A DNA stretch of 64,000 nucleotides from Plasticicumulans acidivorans (GTDB lineage Bacteria > Pseudomonadota > Gammaproteobacteria > Competibacterales > Competibacteraceae). The stretch lies in contig NZ_QGTJ01000010.1 in assembly GCF_003182095.1 (NCBI RefSeq), positions 81,864 through 145,863 on the forward strand, written 5' to 3'. Below, piece by piece: positions 21,139-33,081 of the stretch. Positions within the stretch are counted from its first letter, which is position 1, and every line of letters starts with the position of its first letter. Under the pieces are notes generated by a model that was given only the letters and a program-made list of their open reading frames with translations, did not search any database and had not been told where the DNA came from. Made by a program: the position numbers and the translations under genes.

Positions 21139-22209
21139 TCAACCCTGCATCAGCAGGTTGCGCAGGTCGATGATCGCGGCATTGGCGCGCGAGATGTAGG
21201 AGGCCATCACCAGCGAGTGGTTGGCGAACAGGCCGAAGCCGGAGCCGTTGAGGATCATCGGGCTCCAGACGTGATCCTGCGTCGGTTCCAGTTCACGGAT
21301 GATCTGGCGCAGCGAGACCAGCGCGTTCTTGTTGACCAGCACATCGCGGAAGTCGACCTCGATGGCCTTGAGGATGTTGATCAGCGCCCAGCAGTAGCCG
21401 CGTGCTTCATAGAAGTGATCGTCGATCTCCAGCCAGCCGGTCTTGACCGTGCGCTCGTCCGGGGTCGGTGTCGACTGGCGGGCGTCCGGATCGCCGGCGA
21501 GGCTGGTGTCGACACGGATGTGGCCGACGCTGGCCGACAGCCGCTGCGACAGCGAGCCCAGGCGTTTCTCGACGGTGGCCAGATAGTCGCGCAGGTTGTC
21601 GGCGCGGGTGTAGAACTGGCCGTCATCGCGGCGCTCGTCGGAGAGGCGGTTCAGGTAGCGCTGCAGCGCGGCGATACCGTCGCGGTATTCACTCTCCGAG
21701 GCGGGTAGGATCCAGGAATTGTTATCGAAGTTGAACTTCGGCTCAGCGACCTGCAGGTCCGTATCCTCGCGTGACTGGGTCTGCGAGCGGCTGAAGTCGT
21801 TGCGCAGCGCGCGGGCGACGTCACGCAGCTCGGTGAGCACGCCGAATTCCCAGTTCGGCACGTTGTCCATGAACACCCCGGGCGGGAAGCGATCGTTGCT
21901 GAGGTAGCCGCCCGGCTTGTCGAGCATCACCTGCGCGGTGTGGATGACGGTGGCGGTCGTCACATAGCCCGGTACCAGCTTGGCCTGGTCGCCGCCGGCC
22001 ATCTGCAGGGCGACCTCGCGCACGTCGAACAGGTCCGGCTTGTTATCCCAGATGAACCACAGCACGCCGACGACGACCAGGTAGGTCGCCAGCAGTACGC
22101 CGACGGCATAGAAGATGCCCCTTTCGCGCCAGGTGTGCGGGTGGTAGGCGTGGATCAGTACGGCCAGCAAGGAACGTGGTTTGCCGTCGTAGGAATCGGT
22201 CGCGCTCAT
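21139..22209 (-). CDS. DUF2333 family membrane protein
   Basis: A 356-residue protein with one transmembrane helix near residues 34-54 (FYAVGVLLATYLVVVGVLWFI) and a long C-terminal soluble region carrying the family's GGYLSNDRFPPGVFMDNVPN and ARALRNDFSRSQTQS blocks and NSWILPASESEY. The function of DUF2333 is not known; it is conserved in Pseudomonas and relatives. I chose the ATG at 22209, preceded by GGGAG, over an upstream frame to 22257. Confidence 0.85.
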   Translation of the reverse strand: MSATDSYDGKPRSLLAVLIHAYHPHTWRERGIFYAVGVLLATYLVVVGVLWFIWDNKPDLFDVREVALQMAGGDQAKLVPGYVTTATVIHTAQVMLDKPGGYLSNDRFPPGVFMDNVPNWEFGVLTELRDVARALRNDFSRSQTQSREDTDLQVAEPKFNFDNNSWILPASESEYRDGIAALQRYLNRLSDERRDDGQFYTRADNLRDYLATVEKRLGSLSQRLSASVGHIRVDTSLAGDPDARQSTPTPDERTVKTGWLEIDDHFYEARGYCWALINILKAIEVDFRDVLVNKNALVSLRQIIRELEPTQDHVWSPMILNGSGFGLFANHSLVMASYISRANAAIIDLRNLLMQG

Positions 22210-22314
22210 GCTTGTTGTCTCCCTGCCCTCGTTTTTCTTGATATCGCATCCGACCATGCCGACCGCGTCAGGTTTCCGACGGCCGCAAGGCGGCCGAGCT
22301 TGCGCCGCAGGCCG

Positions 22315-22355
22315 GCAAAAGAAAAGCCCGGCCGGACTGTGTGCCCGGCCGGGCT
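22315..22355 (-). terminator. Intrinsic terminator of glcB
   Basis: On the minus strand AGCCCGGCC (22355-22347) pairs with GGCCGGGCT (22333-22325), followed by TTTTCTTTT. The hairpin starts 21 nt beyond the glcB stop codon, a textbook intrinsic terminator. Confidence 0.85.
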
Positions 22356-22376
22356 CATTGAACAGACGGCGCGGGC

Positions 22377-24545
22377 TCAGCTGCCCTTGAGCTGGCGGCG
22401 GCGCTTGTGCAGGTGCGGCTCGGTGTAGCCGTTCGGCGTTTCGCGGCCGAGGAACACCAGGTCGAGCGCGGCCTGGAAGGCAATGCCGTCATAGGCCGGT
22501 GCCATCGGCTGGTACAGCGGGTCGGCGGCGTTCTGGCGGTCGACGATCAGCGCCATGCGGCGGAAGGTCTCCATCACCCGTTCCCTGTCGACGATGCCGT
22601 GGTGCAGCCAGTTGGCGATGTGCTGGCTGGAGATGCGCAGCGTGGCGCGGTCTTCCATCAGGCCGACGTCGTTGATGTCCGGCACCTTCGAGCAGCCGAC
22701 GCCCTGATCGATCCAGCGCACGACGTAGCCGAGGATGCCCTGGGCGTTGTTGTCGAGCTCCTGCTGGATCTCGGCGTCGGACCAGTTCGGCGCGCTCGCC
22801 ACCGGCGGCGTCAGAATGTCGTCGAGGCTGGCGCGGGCGCGGCTGGCCAGCTCGGCCTGACGCGCGGCGACGTCGACCTTGTGGTAGTGCATCGCGTGCA
22901 GTGTGGCGGCGGTCGGCGACGGCACCCAGGCGGTGTTGGCGCCGGCCAGCGGGTGGGCGATCTTGGCAGCGACCATCGCCTTCATCTCGTCGGGCATCGC
23001 CCACATGCCCTTGCCGATCTGCGCGCGGCCGCGCAGGCCGCAGGCGAGGCCGATGTCGACGTTCCAGTCCTCGTAGGCCTTGATCCAGGCGGCGTTCTTG
23101 ATTTCGCCCTTGCGGATCATCGGCCCCATTTCCATCGAGGTGTGGATCTCGTCGCCGGTGCGGTCGAGGAAGCCGGTGTTGATGAAGATCACCCGCTCCT
23201 TGGCGGCGCGGATGCACTCCTTGAGGTTGACGGTGGTGCGTCGCTCCTCGTCCATGATGCCGATCTTCAGCGTGTTGCGGGCGAGGCCGAAGGCGTCCTC
23301 GACGCGGCCGAACAGCTGGGCGGCGAAGGCAACTTCCTCGGGGCCGTGCATCTTCGGCTTGACGATGTACATGCTGCCGCGGCGCGAATTCTTCAGGCGG
23401 TTGAGGTCCTTGATGTCGCGGTAGGAAATCAGCGTGGTGACCATCGCATCGAGGATGCCTTCCGGGATCTCGGCGGCGTCGGCGCCGAACAGCACGGCCG
23501 GGTTGGTCATCAGGTGGCCGACGTTGCGCACCAGCAGCAGCGCGCGTCCCGGCAGCGTCAGCGTCGAGCCGTCGGCGGCGGTGTAGACGCGGTCCTCGTT
23601 GAGCGCGCGCGTCAGCGTCTTGCCGCCCTTGTCGAACTCGGCGGTCAGCGAGCCGGCGATCAGGCCGTACCAGTTGGCGTAGACCAGCGCCTTGTCCTCA
23701 CCGTCGACCGCGGCGACCGAGTCCTCGCAGTCCTGGATGGTGGTGACGGCGGATTCGAGCACGACATCCTTGACGCCGGCCGCGCTCTGCTTGCCGACCG
23801 GATGATTGCGGTCGATCAGTACCTCGACGTGCAGGCCGTTGTGCCGCAGCAGCACGGTCTGCAGCGCACCGTCCTTCTCGATGTAGCCGACGAAGGCCGC
23901 CGGATCGGCGAGGCCGCAGCTGGAGCCGTCCTTGAGGCGGGCGAACAGCGTCGCGCCGTCGCGCACGTATTCGACGGCGTCGGCATGCTTGCCGCCGGCG
24001 AGCGGCGCGGCTTCGTCGAGGAAGGCGGCGGCGTAGGCGATGACCTTGTCACCGCGCGCCGGGTTGTAGCCCTTGCCCTTCTCGGCGCCGCCGTCCTCCG
24101 GCAGCACGTCGGTGCCGTAGAGCGCGTCGTACAGCGAGCCCCAGCGGGCGTTGGCGGCGTTGAGCGCATAGCGGGCGTTGTTGACCGGCACCACCAGCTG
24201 CGGGCCGGCGATGCTGGCGATTTCCGGGTCGACGTTGCCGGTCTCGACCTCGAAGTCCGCGCCTTCCGGCAGCAGGTAGCCGATCTCGCGCAGGAAGGCG
24301 ACGTAGGCGGCGTGATCGTGGGCCTGGCCGCGGCGGGCCAGGTGCCAGGCGTCGATCTGGGCCTGGATCGCGTCGCGCTTGGCCAGCAGCTCGCGATTGC
24401 GCGGGGCGAGGTCGGTGACGATCGCTTCCAGCGCGGACCAGAAGGCACCGGCGTCGAGTCCGGTACCGGGTACCAGCGTGTCCTGCACCAGGTCGTACAG
24501 GGGCTTGGCGATCTGCAGTCCGCCAACGGCAACGCGCTCAGTCAT
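22377..24545 (-). CDS. glcB: Malate synthase G
   Basis: A 722-residue enzyme condensing glyoxylate with acetyl-CoA to malate. Recognisable blocks are [39 protein letters not shown], the active-site [38 protein letters not shown], and [20 protein letters not shown]. The length is standard for the G isoform and about 200 residues longer than AceB. It has its own upstream dyad/promoter and terminator, so it is probably a single-gene unit. Confidence 0.97.
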   Translation of the reverse strand: MTERVAVGGLQIAKPLYDLVQDTLVPGTGLDAGAFWSALEAIVTDLAPRNRELLAKRDAIQAQIDAWHLARRGQAHDHAAYVAFLREIGYLLPEGADFEVETGNVDPEIASIAGPQLVVPVNNARYALNAANARWGSLYDALYGTDVLPEDGGAEKGKGYNPARGDKVIAYAAAFLDEAAPLAGGKHADAVEYVRDGATLFARLKDGSSCGLADPAAFVGYIEKDGALQTVLLRHNGLHVEVLIDRNHPVGKQSAAGVKDVVLESAVTTIQDCEDSVAAVDGEDKALVYANWYGLIAGSLTAEFDKGGKTLTRALNEDRVYTAADGSTLTLPGRALLLVRNVGHLMTNPAVLFGADAAEIPEGILDAMVTTLISYRDIKDLNRLKNSRRGSMYIVKPKMHGPEEVAFAAQLFGRVEDAFGLARNTLKIGIMDEERRTTVNLKECIRAAKERVIFINTGFLDRTGDEIHTSMEMGPMIRKGEIKNAAWIKAYEDWNVDIGLACGLRGRAQIGKGMWAMPDEMKAMVAAKIAHPLAGANTAWVPSPTAATLHAMHYHKVDVAARQAELASRARASLDDILTPPVASAPNWSDAEIQQELDNNAQGILGYVVRWIDQGVGCSKVPDINDVGLMEDRATLRISSQHIANWLHHGIVDRERVMETFRRMALIVDRQNAADPLYQPMAPAYDGIAFQAALDLVFLGRETPNGYTEPHLHKRRRQLKGS

Positions 24546-24624
24546 CTAGCTGTCTCCACGAAGTGATCGATGCCCCGCGGCCGGCGTCGGCGTGCCGGCT
24601 CCGGGCCGCGGGCAGGGGGGCTGT

Positions 24625-24661
24625 ATTTTCACCTCTGAGAATCCGTTGCGCAATGCACAAC
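24625..24661 (-). promoter_or_regulatory. Putative glcB promoter with dyad over the -35 box
   Basis: GTTGCGCA-A-TGCACAAC (24645-24661) is a 17-bp dyad with one mismatch. On the minus strand TTGCGC inside it (24653-24648) and GAAAAT (24630-24625) are 17 nt apart, so a bound regulator would cover the -35 region. This fits a glyoxylate- or glycolate-responsive control of glcB, but no regulator gene is adjacent. Confidence 0.4.
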
Positions 24662-24744
24662 GCCGTCGTCGTGCCGCCGCCGCATGACCGCTAATCAGTC
24701 ACTTGCATGGCTTTTCTCATCGTGGCAAGACGGCCGCGGGCAGC

Positions 24745-24782
24745 GAAAACGCAACGGGCCGGAGTCTTGCGACTCCGGCCCG
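24745..24782 (-). terminator. Intrinsic terminator of maeB
   Basis: CGGGCCGGAGTC (24755-24766) and GACTCCGGCCCG (24771-24782) form a perfect 12-bp stem with a 4-nt loop. Read on the minus strand the stem is followed by TTTTCGCTG. It lies 25 nt after the maeB stop. Confidence 0.85.
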
Positions 24783-24807
24783 TCAAGGGCGGGGTGACGC
24801 GCCGGTC

Positions 24808-27099
<2,292 letters not shown>

Positions 27100-27182
27100 C
27101 GCGAAAACGTTCCTCCGGGGGCGTGCCGCACCGCGGGGCGCGGCCGAGATGCTTATCAGTGTGGTAGATAGGTGGGGGCTGC

Positions 27183-27584
27183 TCAGTCGTCCAGACCGAC
27201 CGAGGGCAGCACGCGCGGGCGGCGTCCCTGATCGAGGGCGACGAAGGTGAAGGTCGCCTGCGTCACGCGCACACGGTCGTCGCCGTCGCGCGAGCGGCGC
27301 CAGGCTTCGACCGCGATCGTCATCGAGGTGCGGCCGGTCTTGGTGACGTTGGCGTAGAGGCTGACCTCGTCGCCGACATACACCGGGCTGTGGAAGATGA
27401 TCTGGTCGACCGCCACGGTGACGCAGCGGCCGCGGGCCCGGCGCGCCGCGACATTGCCGGCGGCGAGATCCATCTGTGCCATCAGCCAGCCGCCGAAGAT
27501 GTCGCCGGCCGGGTTGGCGTCGGCCGGCATGGCGATGGTGCGGATCGCCGGCTCGCCGGCCGGCGGGGTGGTGGAATCGGTCAT
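27183..27584 (-). CDS. yciA: YciA-type acyl-CoA thioesterase
   Basis: A 133-residue hotdog-fold enzyme hydrolysing acyl-CoA. The family motif with the catalytic Asp/Asn region, PADANPAGDIFGGWLMAQMD, and VDQIIFHSPVYVGDEVSLYA are clear. It lies 83 nt upstream of maeB on the same strand and may share its transcript. The physiological substrate is not evident. Confidence 0.9.
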   Translation of the reverse strand: MTDSTTPPAGEPAIRTIAMPADANPAGDIFGGWLMAQMDLAAGNVAARRARGRCVTVAVDQIIFHSPVYVGDEVSLYANVTKTGRTSMTIAVEAWRRSRDGDDRVRVTQATFTFVALDQGRRPRVLPSVGLDD

Positions 27585-27850
27585 GGTCCAGTTCTCCGAT
27601 GGCAGCGTCAGACAAGGGCGACGCTGCGGTGAAAGCTTCGGCAGGGTACGCCCGCAGCGCTCGCCGTGCGCGCGGATGCCGGCGCGGACGAGAGTAAGCC
27701 GAGGTGATGCGTTTTCATAATGATTGATAATGTTATGCGTATTTCGCGCGATACGGTATCAAAGCTGGTCCGGAGCGCAGGAAGAGCGGGATACGATGCA
27801 GGCAGTCATTTCTTTCCGCCATGCAGCATGTTCCACAAGCGACCCGATCG

Positions 27851-29578
27851 ATGAATCTCAAGCCGCGTTTCCTGCTGCTCACCGCTCTGCTGTTCGTGCT
27901 GGCCGCCGCTGCTGCCTGGCTCGCTGCGCGGGAACTGGCTGAAGGCATCGTCGAACAGTGGGCGGTGCGCTACGCCGAAAAGCAGATGCTCTACGACAAG
28001 GAGCGCACGCTGCAGCCGATCCTGCGCGAGATCGCGCTGGCGCGGCAGTTCGCCAGCTCGCCGCTGCTGCGCAAATGGGCACAGCATCCCGAGGACGCGT
28101 CGCTGGCCGAGGCCGCGCTCGAAGAGATGGAGCGTTACCGCGAGCTGTTCTCCGACCGCTGCTATTTCGTCGCGCTCAAGGCCAACGGCCACTACTACTA
28201 CAATGATGCCGACAACCGCTTCGCCGGCCGCCAGCTGCGCTACACGCTCGATCCGGCCAAGCCCGCCGACCGCTGGTTTTATGACATCGTCGGCCAGCAG
28301 CGCGCGCTGCACCTCAACGTCAACCCCGACGTCGAACTCGGCGTCACCAAGCTGTGGATCGACGTGCTGATGCGCGATGGCAAGCGCGTGCTCGGGGTCG
28401 TCGGTACCGGCTTCGAGCTGCAGCGCTTCGTGCGCGAGCTGCTGATGCAGACGCAGCCGGGCATGAGCAGCCTGTTCGTCGACCATGAAGGCGCGATCCA
28501 GGCGTATCGCGATCTGTCGCTGGTGGACTTCGCTTCGATCACCAAGCAGGCGAGCGAGCACAGCTCCGTCGATCGGCTGTTCGACCGCGCCGAGGACAGC
28601 CGCTCGGTGCGCGAACTGATGCGCGAGCTGGAGACCGCCAACAGTGCCAGCGTCGGCAGCCGTTTCGTCGAGCTCAAGGGCCGCCCGTATCTGGCCGGTG
28701 TGGTCTGGCTGTCGGAGATCGGCTGGTTCGAGATCACGCTGTTCGATCTCGATACCCTGCTGCCGCTCGATCGCTTCACCGGCCTGCTGGTGGTCTACGG
28801 CGCCTCGCTGCTGATGGCGCTGCTGGTGTTCAACGCCGTGCTCGGCCGCCTGGTGCTGCGGCCGCTGGCCGCGCTCGACCGGGCGATGGACGAGGTGCAG
28901 CGCGAGCGCAGTGCGCCGCACCATCTGCCGGACAACGCTCCCGGCGAGATCGGCCGTCTGATCACCCATTTCCGCAACATGGTCCAGGCTCTGTTCGACT
29001 CGCGCAGCGAGCTCGAACACAAGGTCACCGAGCGCACCGAGGCGCTGGAGCGGCTGACGCAGACCGACGCGCTGACCGGGCTGCTCAACCGTCGTGGCAT
29101 GGCCGAGCGCCTTGCGGCCGAAGTCGCGCGCAGCAACCGCAACGGCCGTCGTTTCGGCATTCTCTGGCTCGACGTCGATCACTTCAAAGAGGTCAACGAT
29201 TGCTACGGTCATGCCCAGGGCGACGCTGCGTTGACCTGCATCGCCGGCCTGATCCGCTCGGTGGTCCGCCCCTATGATGCGGCGGCGCGCTGGGGTGGCG
29301 ACGAATTCCTGGTGCTGGTGCAGGACTGCGATCGCACGCTGCTCGACGATCTCGGTGAACGGCTGCGCAGCGCGGTCGAGCACTGCCAGGGCGGCGATCA
29401 CTGCGCGCAGGACATGCTGCTCACCGTCAGCGTCGGCGGGCATCTGGCCGCCGCGACAGAAGGGCTCGATCCGGCCCTGCAGCGAGCCGACCAGGCGCTC
29501 TATGCCGCCAAGGCCGACGGCCGTAACGTCTACCGCTGTCTCGACGGCGAAGGAAATACCCATGCGCAATCGGGCTGA
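27851..29578 (+). CDS. Membrane diguanylate cyclase with periplasmic sensor domain
   Basis: A 575-residue GGDEF protein. A transmembrane helix spans about residues 5-25, a Cache-like periplasmic sensor follows (with YYYNDADNRFAGRQLRY and WFYDIVG), then a second helix (TGLLVVYGASLLMALLVFNAVL), a HAMP-like region, a short coiled coil, and the GGDEF domain. The active site reads RWGGDEF with Gly482-Phe486, and the inhibitory RxxD site (RPYD) sits exactly five residues before it, so an active, product-inhibited cyclase is expected. The ATG at 27851 is preferred over 27821. It overlaps the next gene by 17 nt. Confidence 0.9.
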   Translation: MNLKPRFLLLTALLFVLAAAAAWLAARELAEGIVEQWAVRYAEKQMLYDKERTLQPILREIALARQFASSPLLRKWAQHPEDASLAEAALEEMERYRELFSDRCYFVALKANGHYYYNDADNRFAGRQLRYTLDPAKPADRWFYDIVGQQRALHLNVNPDVELGVTKLWIDVLMRDGKRVLGVVGTGFELQRFVRELLMQTQPGMSSLFVDHEGAIQAYRDLSLVDFASITKQASEHSSVDRLFDRAEDSRSVRELMRELETANSASVGSRFVELKGRPYLAGVVWLSEIGWFEITLFDLDTLLPLDRFTGLLVVYGASLLMALLVFNAVLGRLVLRPLAALDRAMDEVQRERSAPHHLPDNAPGEIGRLITHFRNMVQALFDSRSELEHKVTERTEALERLTQTDALTGLLNRRGMAERLAAEVARSNRNGRRFGILWLDVDHFKEVNDCYGHAQGDAALTCIAGLIRSVVRPYDAAARWGGDEFLVLVQDCDRTLLDDLGERLRSAVEHCQGGDHCAQDMLLTVSVGGHLAAATEGLDPALQRADQALYAAKADGRNVYRCLDGEGNTHAQSG

Positions 29579-30227
29579 ACGGCGGCTCGCCGCGGTGCTG
29601 GCGCTGTTTCTCGGTGGCTGGAGTGTGCCGGTGCAGGCCGCCCACGAGATTCGCGTGCTCGCTTTGTTTTCCGGCAAGGCCCTGCTGCAGATCGACGGTC
29701 AGCGGCGGTTGCTTGCCGACGGTGCCACCAGCCCGGAAGGCGTGCATCTGCTCAGCGCCAGCTCACGCGGTGCCGAGGTCGAGGTCGATGGCAATGTGCG
29801 CACGCTGGCGCTCGGGGCCAGCGGCCTGCTCGGCTCGGAGCCGGCCGAGCACCGGGAATTTCGCGTGCGCCGCGCGGCCAACGGCACCTATGTCGCTCCC
29901 TGCCTGATCAACGGAGCCGCGTTGCGCTGCATGTTCGACACGGGCGCTACGCAGGTGTCGATCAGCGGCGATACCGCTCGCGCGCTCGGCATTCCCTATC
30001 GCAGCATCGGCCGCCCTGCGCGGGTGATGACGGCCAGCGGCGTCAGTTCCGCCTGGGCCCTGACCCTGGAGTCCGTGCAATTCGGCGAACTGCGCCTGAG
30101 CAGTGTCGACGCCCTGGTCATCGACGGCCGCCATCCGGCCCAGCCGCTGCTCGGTTCGAGTTTCATCAACCGCCTGCACCTGCGCACGGAAGGGGAAGTG
30201 CTGATTCTGCAGCAGGGCGAGCCGTGA
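29562..30227 (+). CDS. Exported retropepsin-like aspartic protease
   Basis: A 221-residue protein with a signal peptide (residues 1-27, RLAAVLALFLGGWSVPVQA) and a C-terminal single-domain aspartic protease of the TIGR02281/clan AA type. The active-site block CMFDTGATQVSISG and the later ALVIDGRHPAQPLLGSSFIN are typical. Retropepsins act as dimers. The gene starts inside the end of the diguanylate cyclase gene (17-nt overlap), so the two are translated together. No target is known. Confidence 0.85.
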   Translation: MRNRAERRLAAVLALFLGGWSVPVQAAHEIRVLALFSGKALLQIDGQRRLLADGATSPEGVHLLSASSRGAEVEVDGNVRTLALGASGLLGSEPAEHREFRVRRAANGTYVAPCLINGAALRCMFDTGATQVSISGDTARALGIPYRSIGRPARVMTASGVSSAWALTLESVQFGELRLSSVDALVIDGRHPAQPLLGSSFINRLHLRTEGEVLILQQGEP

Positions 30228-30468
30228 GCGGCGTGACCCGGCCTGGCCCGTTGCGGCTGGCTGCGTGCGCATCTGCGGGTAAAAAACCGGGGCTATCGTG
30301 GCGGGCGCCGGCTCGCCGCGAGGTCCGGCGCTGCGGGCAGCGCTGTTATGCGGTCGCTGCGTCCCGCAGACGCTTGCCGTCAGGGCCGGGTCGGTGTTTT
30401 CGCTGTGCAATCCGCTGATGTGCGTGGACGTGTTGAAACGCGCCGCTGCACCTTAAACCACTTCGATC

Positions 30469-30906
30469 ATGGACGAACTTATGAACACCTATCTGCTGAC
30501 CGGCGCGGGCGCGAGTGCGCTCGCTGCCCTGCTGCATATCGGCTGCGTCGCCTTCGGCGCGCCGTGGTATCGCTTTTTCGGCGCGGGCGACCGCATGGTC
30601 GCGCTGGCGCAGGCGGGGAGTGTGATTCCGAGCGTGGTGACGCTGGGGATTACCGCGGTTCTGCTGCTGTGGTCGGCCTATGCTTTTGCCGGCGCGGGCA
30701 TCCTGTTCGCACTGCCGCTCGAACGTTTCGCGCTGTGCGCCATCAGCGCCGTCTACTGCCTGCGCGGTCTGGCCGGGATGGTGTTCGCGATCACCGCCCC
30801 CGGCGAACGCAGTGTCGCCTTCTGGGGCTGGAGCTCTGCGATCTGCCTCGGCATCGGCGTCGTCCATGTGGTGGGGCTGAGCCAGGTCTGGCCACAGTTG
30901 TCATGA
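30469..30906 (+). CDS. Small four-helix membrane protein, unknown
   Basis: A 145-residue protein with about four hydrophobic helices (AGASALAALLHIGCVAFG; VIPSVVTLGITAVLLLWSAY; FALCAISAVYCLRGLAGMVF; SSAICLGIGVVHVVGL). The spacing is regular, and the frame has the third-position GC bias of its neighbours. I do not recognise a named family with confidence. The ATG at 30481 is an alternative start. The 241 nt in front contain no other recognisable element. Confidence 0.7.
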   Translation: MDELMNTYLLTGAGASALAALLHIGCVAFGAPWYRFFGAGDRMVALAQAGSVIPSVVTLGITAVLLLWSAYAFAGAGILFALPLERFALCAISAVYCLRGLAGMVFAITAPGERSVAFWGWSSAICLGIGVVHVVGLSQVWPQLS

Positions 30907-31072
30907 GCGGCCCGCTGCCCGGCCGTGCCTGCCGGCACCGATAAAGCGCTTCCAGCACGAGCCACGGCGGCATTACCTTCGATGCCGTGAACCGCCGGCA
31001 GCGGACGGCTCACGGCACAGTGTCCGGGGTGGCACCGATCATTACCGACGCGCCGCACGATGGAGGTGGGCA

Positions 31073-31390
31073 ATGTCCGACGAGCTGTCGAGCGCGGCGC
31101 GCGCGCTGCTGAAGTCCGAGCCGACGCTGGCGCAGCTGATCGACTTCGTGCACACCTACGATCCCACCGCGCAGCTGCGCGCGAGCTGGGGCGAGCGTTT
31201 CGAACCGCGTCGTGACTACCTGCTCGGCCGGGTGCAGGACATGTTGTTCCTGGGCAAGGAATTCCCCGGAAACCACGCCGAGATCGTGCTGTGCATGGCG
31301 TACTGCGTGACCACGGCCCCGTATCTCGGCGTTGCTCCGGCCCAGGTGCAGCGCTACCTCAGCAGTCTGCTGCGCGAACTGGCGACCTGA
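31073..31390 (+). CDS. Hypothetical protein, 105 residues
   Basis: A small soluble protein with an excellent GGAGGTGG ribosome site just before the ATG at 31073. It is mostly helical in appearance (SSAARALLKSEPTLAQLIDF; RRDYLLGRVQDMLFLGKEFP; VQRYLSSLLRELAT). No domain is recognised. It lies convergent to nadC, 13 nt away. The 166 nt in front hold no recognisable feature. Confidence 0.7.
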   Translation: MSDELSSAARALLKSEPTLAQLIDFVHTYDPTAQLRASWGERFEPRRDYLLGRVQDMLFLGKEFPGNHAEIVLCMAYCVTTAPYLGVAPAQVQRYLSSLLRELAT

Positions 31391-31403
31391 GGCGGCGCAC
31401 GCC

Positions 31404-32228
31404 TCAGGCGAAGCGCATCGACAGGTCGATGGCGCTGATGTCCTTGGTGATGTGGCCGACCGAGATGTAGTCGACGCCGGTTTCGGCGATCGCGCGCAGG
31501 GTGTTCAGGTTGACGTTGCCCGAGGCTTCCAGCGGGATGCGGCCGTCGGTGCGGATGACGGCTTCGCGCATCAGTTCGAGGCTGAAGTTGTCGAGCATGA
31601 TGATGCTCGGCGCGCAGGCCAGGGCTTCGGCCAGTTCGTCCAGCGTTTCGACCTCGACTTCGATCTTGACCTGCGGGTGCAGCCGCTTGGCGAGGCCGAC
31701 GGCGTTGCTGATGCTGCCGGCGGCGATGATGTGGTTTTCCTTGATCAGAATCGCGTCATACAGGCCGATGCGGTGATTGTGTCCGCCGCCGCAGCGCACC
31801 GCGTATTTCTGCGCCAGCCGGAAACCGGGGAGCGTCTTGCGGGTATCCAGCAGCCGGGCGCGGGTGCCCTGCAGTTTTTCGACGAACTGCGCCGTCGTCG
31901 TCGCGGTGGCGGACAAAGTCTGCAGAAAGTTGAGCGCCGTGCGCTCGCCGGTGAGGATGGCGCGGGCGTGGCCGTGCAGCTGGCACAGCAGCGTGCCGGC
32001 GGCGACGTGCTCGCCATCGGCGACCTGCCAGCTGACCTCGGTAGCCGGATCGACCTGGCGGAACACCTCATCGAACCATTCCCGGCCGCAGATCACCGCC
32101 GGCTCGCGGGTGATGACGCTGGCATTCGCCATGTTCGCCGCCGGAATCAGCTCCCCGGTCAGGTCACCGCCGCCGACGTCTTCTGCCAAAGCACGCGCAA
32201 CGTCTTCCGCGATGCTGTTCTGATGCAT
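31404..32228 (-). CDS. nadC: Nicotinate-nucleotide pyrophosphorylase (carboxylating)
   Basis: A 274-residue quinolinate phosphoribosyltransferase of NAD synthesis. The N-terminal [16 protein letters not shown], the [19 protein letters not shown], the [20 protein letters not shown] block, and LIKENHI with EVEVETLDE are diagnostic. I chose the ATG at 32228; the longer frame runs into the next gene's 3' end. A HAD gene lies 11 nt upstream on the same strand. Confidence 0.95.
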   Translation of the reverse strand: MHQNSIAEDVARALAEDVGGGDLTGELIPAANMANASVITREPAVICGREWFDEVFRQVDPATEVSWQVADGEHVAAGTLLCQLHGHARAILTGERTALNFLQTLSATATTTAQFVEKLQGTRARLLDTRKTLPGFRLAQKYAVRCGGGHNHRIGLYDAILIKENHIIAAGSISNAVGLAKRLHPQVKIEVEVETLDELAEALACAPSIIMLDNFSLELMREAVIRTDGRIPLEASGNVNLNTLRAIAETGVDYISVGHITKDISAIDLSMRFA

Positions 32229-32239
32229 AACTTCATGCC

Positions 32240-32875
32240 TCACACTTGCTCGAATGGGGGGACGATCGCGAGGATTTCCTCCAGGCTGCCGACGCACAAG
32301 TCCGCGTGCTCGGGCCAGAGAAAGGCTCGCTGTGGATCGACGAGTATGGTCAACGCGCCGGCGGCGCGGCCGCACAGCAAGTCATGCAGGTAGTCGCCGA
32401 CCATCACCGCGTTGTCGCCGACCGCCTGCCAGTGCTCCAGCAGCTTGAGCAGGCCGCCAGGGTGTGGCTTGGGCTCGGCGCTCCAGCGGTCGACGATGCT
32501 ATCGGCCGGGAAATAATCGGCAAGCCCCAAACGCGCCAGCACCAGCAGCGCGACTTCCCGCGTGTTGCGGGTGAGCAGGCCGATGCGGCGGTTCTGCCGG
32601 TGCAGCTGTTCGAGCAGGTGCGCCGCGCCCGGCGCGATGCGCGCCAGCGACACATATTTGTGTTCGAGCTCGTCGAGCCGGCGGCGCAGCTCGTCGCCCC
32701 GGGCGCCGGGCTGCTGCGTGACGTACTCGATGATGTCCATTTGCGGCGGCACGCCGAGCAGCGTGCGCATTTCGCCGAAGTCGTGGACGGCCACCGTCAG
32801 CGTGCCGTCGAGATCGAACACCCAGCACTGGCGTGCATGAAGCGGGCGGGAATCGGAAGCTGCGGCAAGCGCCAT
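32240..32875 (-). CDS. HAD-superfamily phosphatase
   Basis: A 211-residue HAD hydrolase. Motif I is [15 protein letters not shown], motif II is LLTRNTRE, and motifs III/IV are [11 protein letters not shown] and [17 protein letters not shown]. The layout is HAD-IA, with a helical cap between motifs I and II. It is joined to nadC, so a pyridine- or nucleotide-phosphate substrate is possible but not shown. Confidence 0.87.
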   Translation of the reverse strand: MALAAASDSRPLHARQCWVFDLDGTLTVAVHDFGEMRTLLGVPPQMDIIEYVTQQPGARGDELRRRLDELEHKYVSLARIAPGAAHLLEQLHRQNRRIGLLTRNTREVALLVLARLGLADYFPADSIVDRWSAEPKPHPGGLLKLLEHWQAVGDNAVMVGDYLHDLLCGRAAGALTILVDPQRAFLWPEHADLCVGSLEEILAIVPPFEQV

Positions 32876-33081
32876 GAATCCTGCTCCTTGGCTGTCGGTT
32901 CGCTCGGGCGGGACGGTCGGGGCCGGTGTGGCGCGCCGGGATCGTTCCGTGGTCTGCCGAGTATCTCAGTCCGCGGCAGTTGCGGCACGGCAGATCGGTC
33001 AGAATCGGCCCGGCACGCACCGACGATGGGGCCGGCGGAGCGCCGGCATGACACGAACGCACGCAAACGGGATACCCACGC

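Noticed and set aside
22407..24566. A 719-codon plus-strand frame opposite glcB
   Set aside because: Shadow of malate synthase G; Val/Gly/Asp-rich translation with no motif, and glcB is certain.
24546..24807. Possible small gene between glcB and maeB
   Set aside because: The gap is explained by the glcB promoter/dyad and the maeB terminator; short frames there have no ribosome site.
27714..27738. Fur-box-like AT-rich sequence (ATAATGATTGATAATGTTAT) before the diguanylate cyclase
   Set aside because: Only about 11 of 19 positions match the Fur consensus and the palindrome is poor, so an iron-control claim is not supported.
30228..30468. Possible small RNA or gene in the 241-nt gap after the protease gene
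   Set aside because: No promoter, terminator or coding signal stands out.
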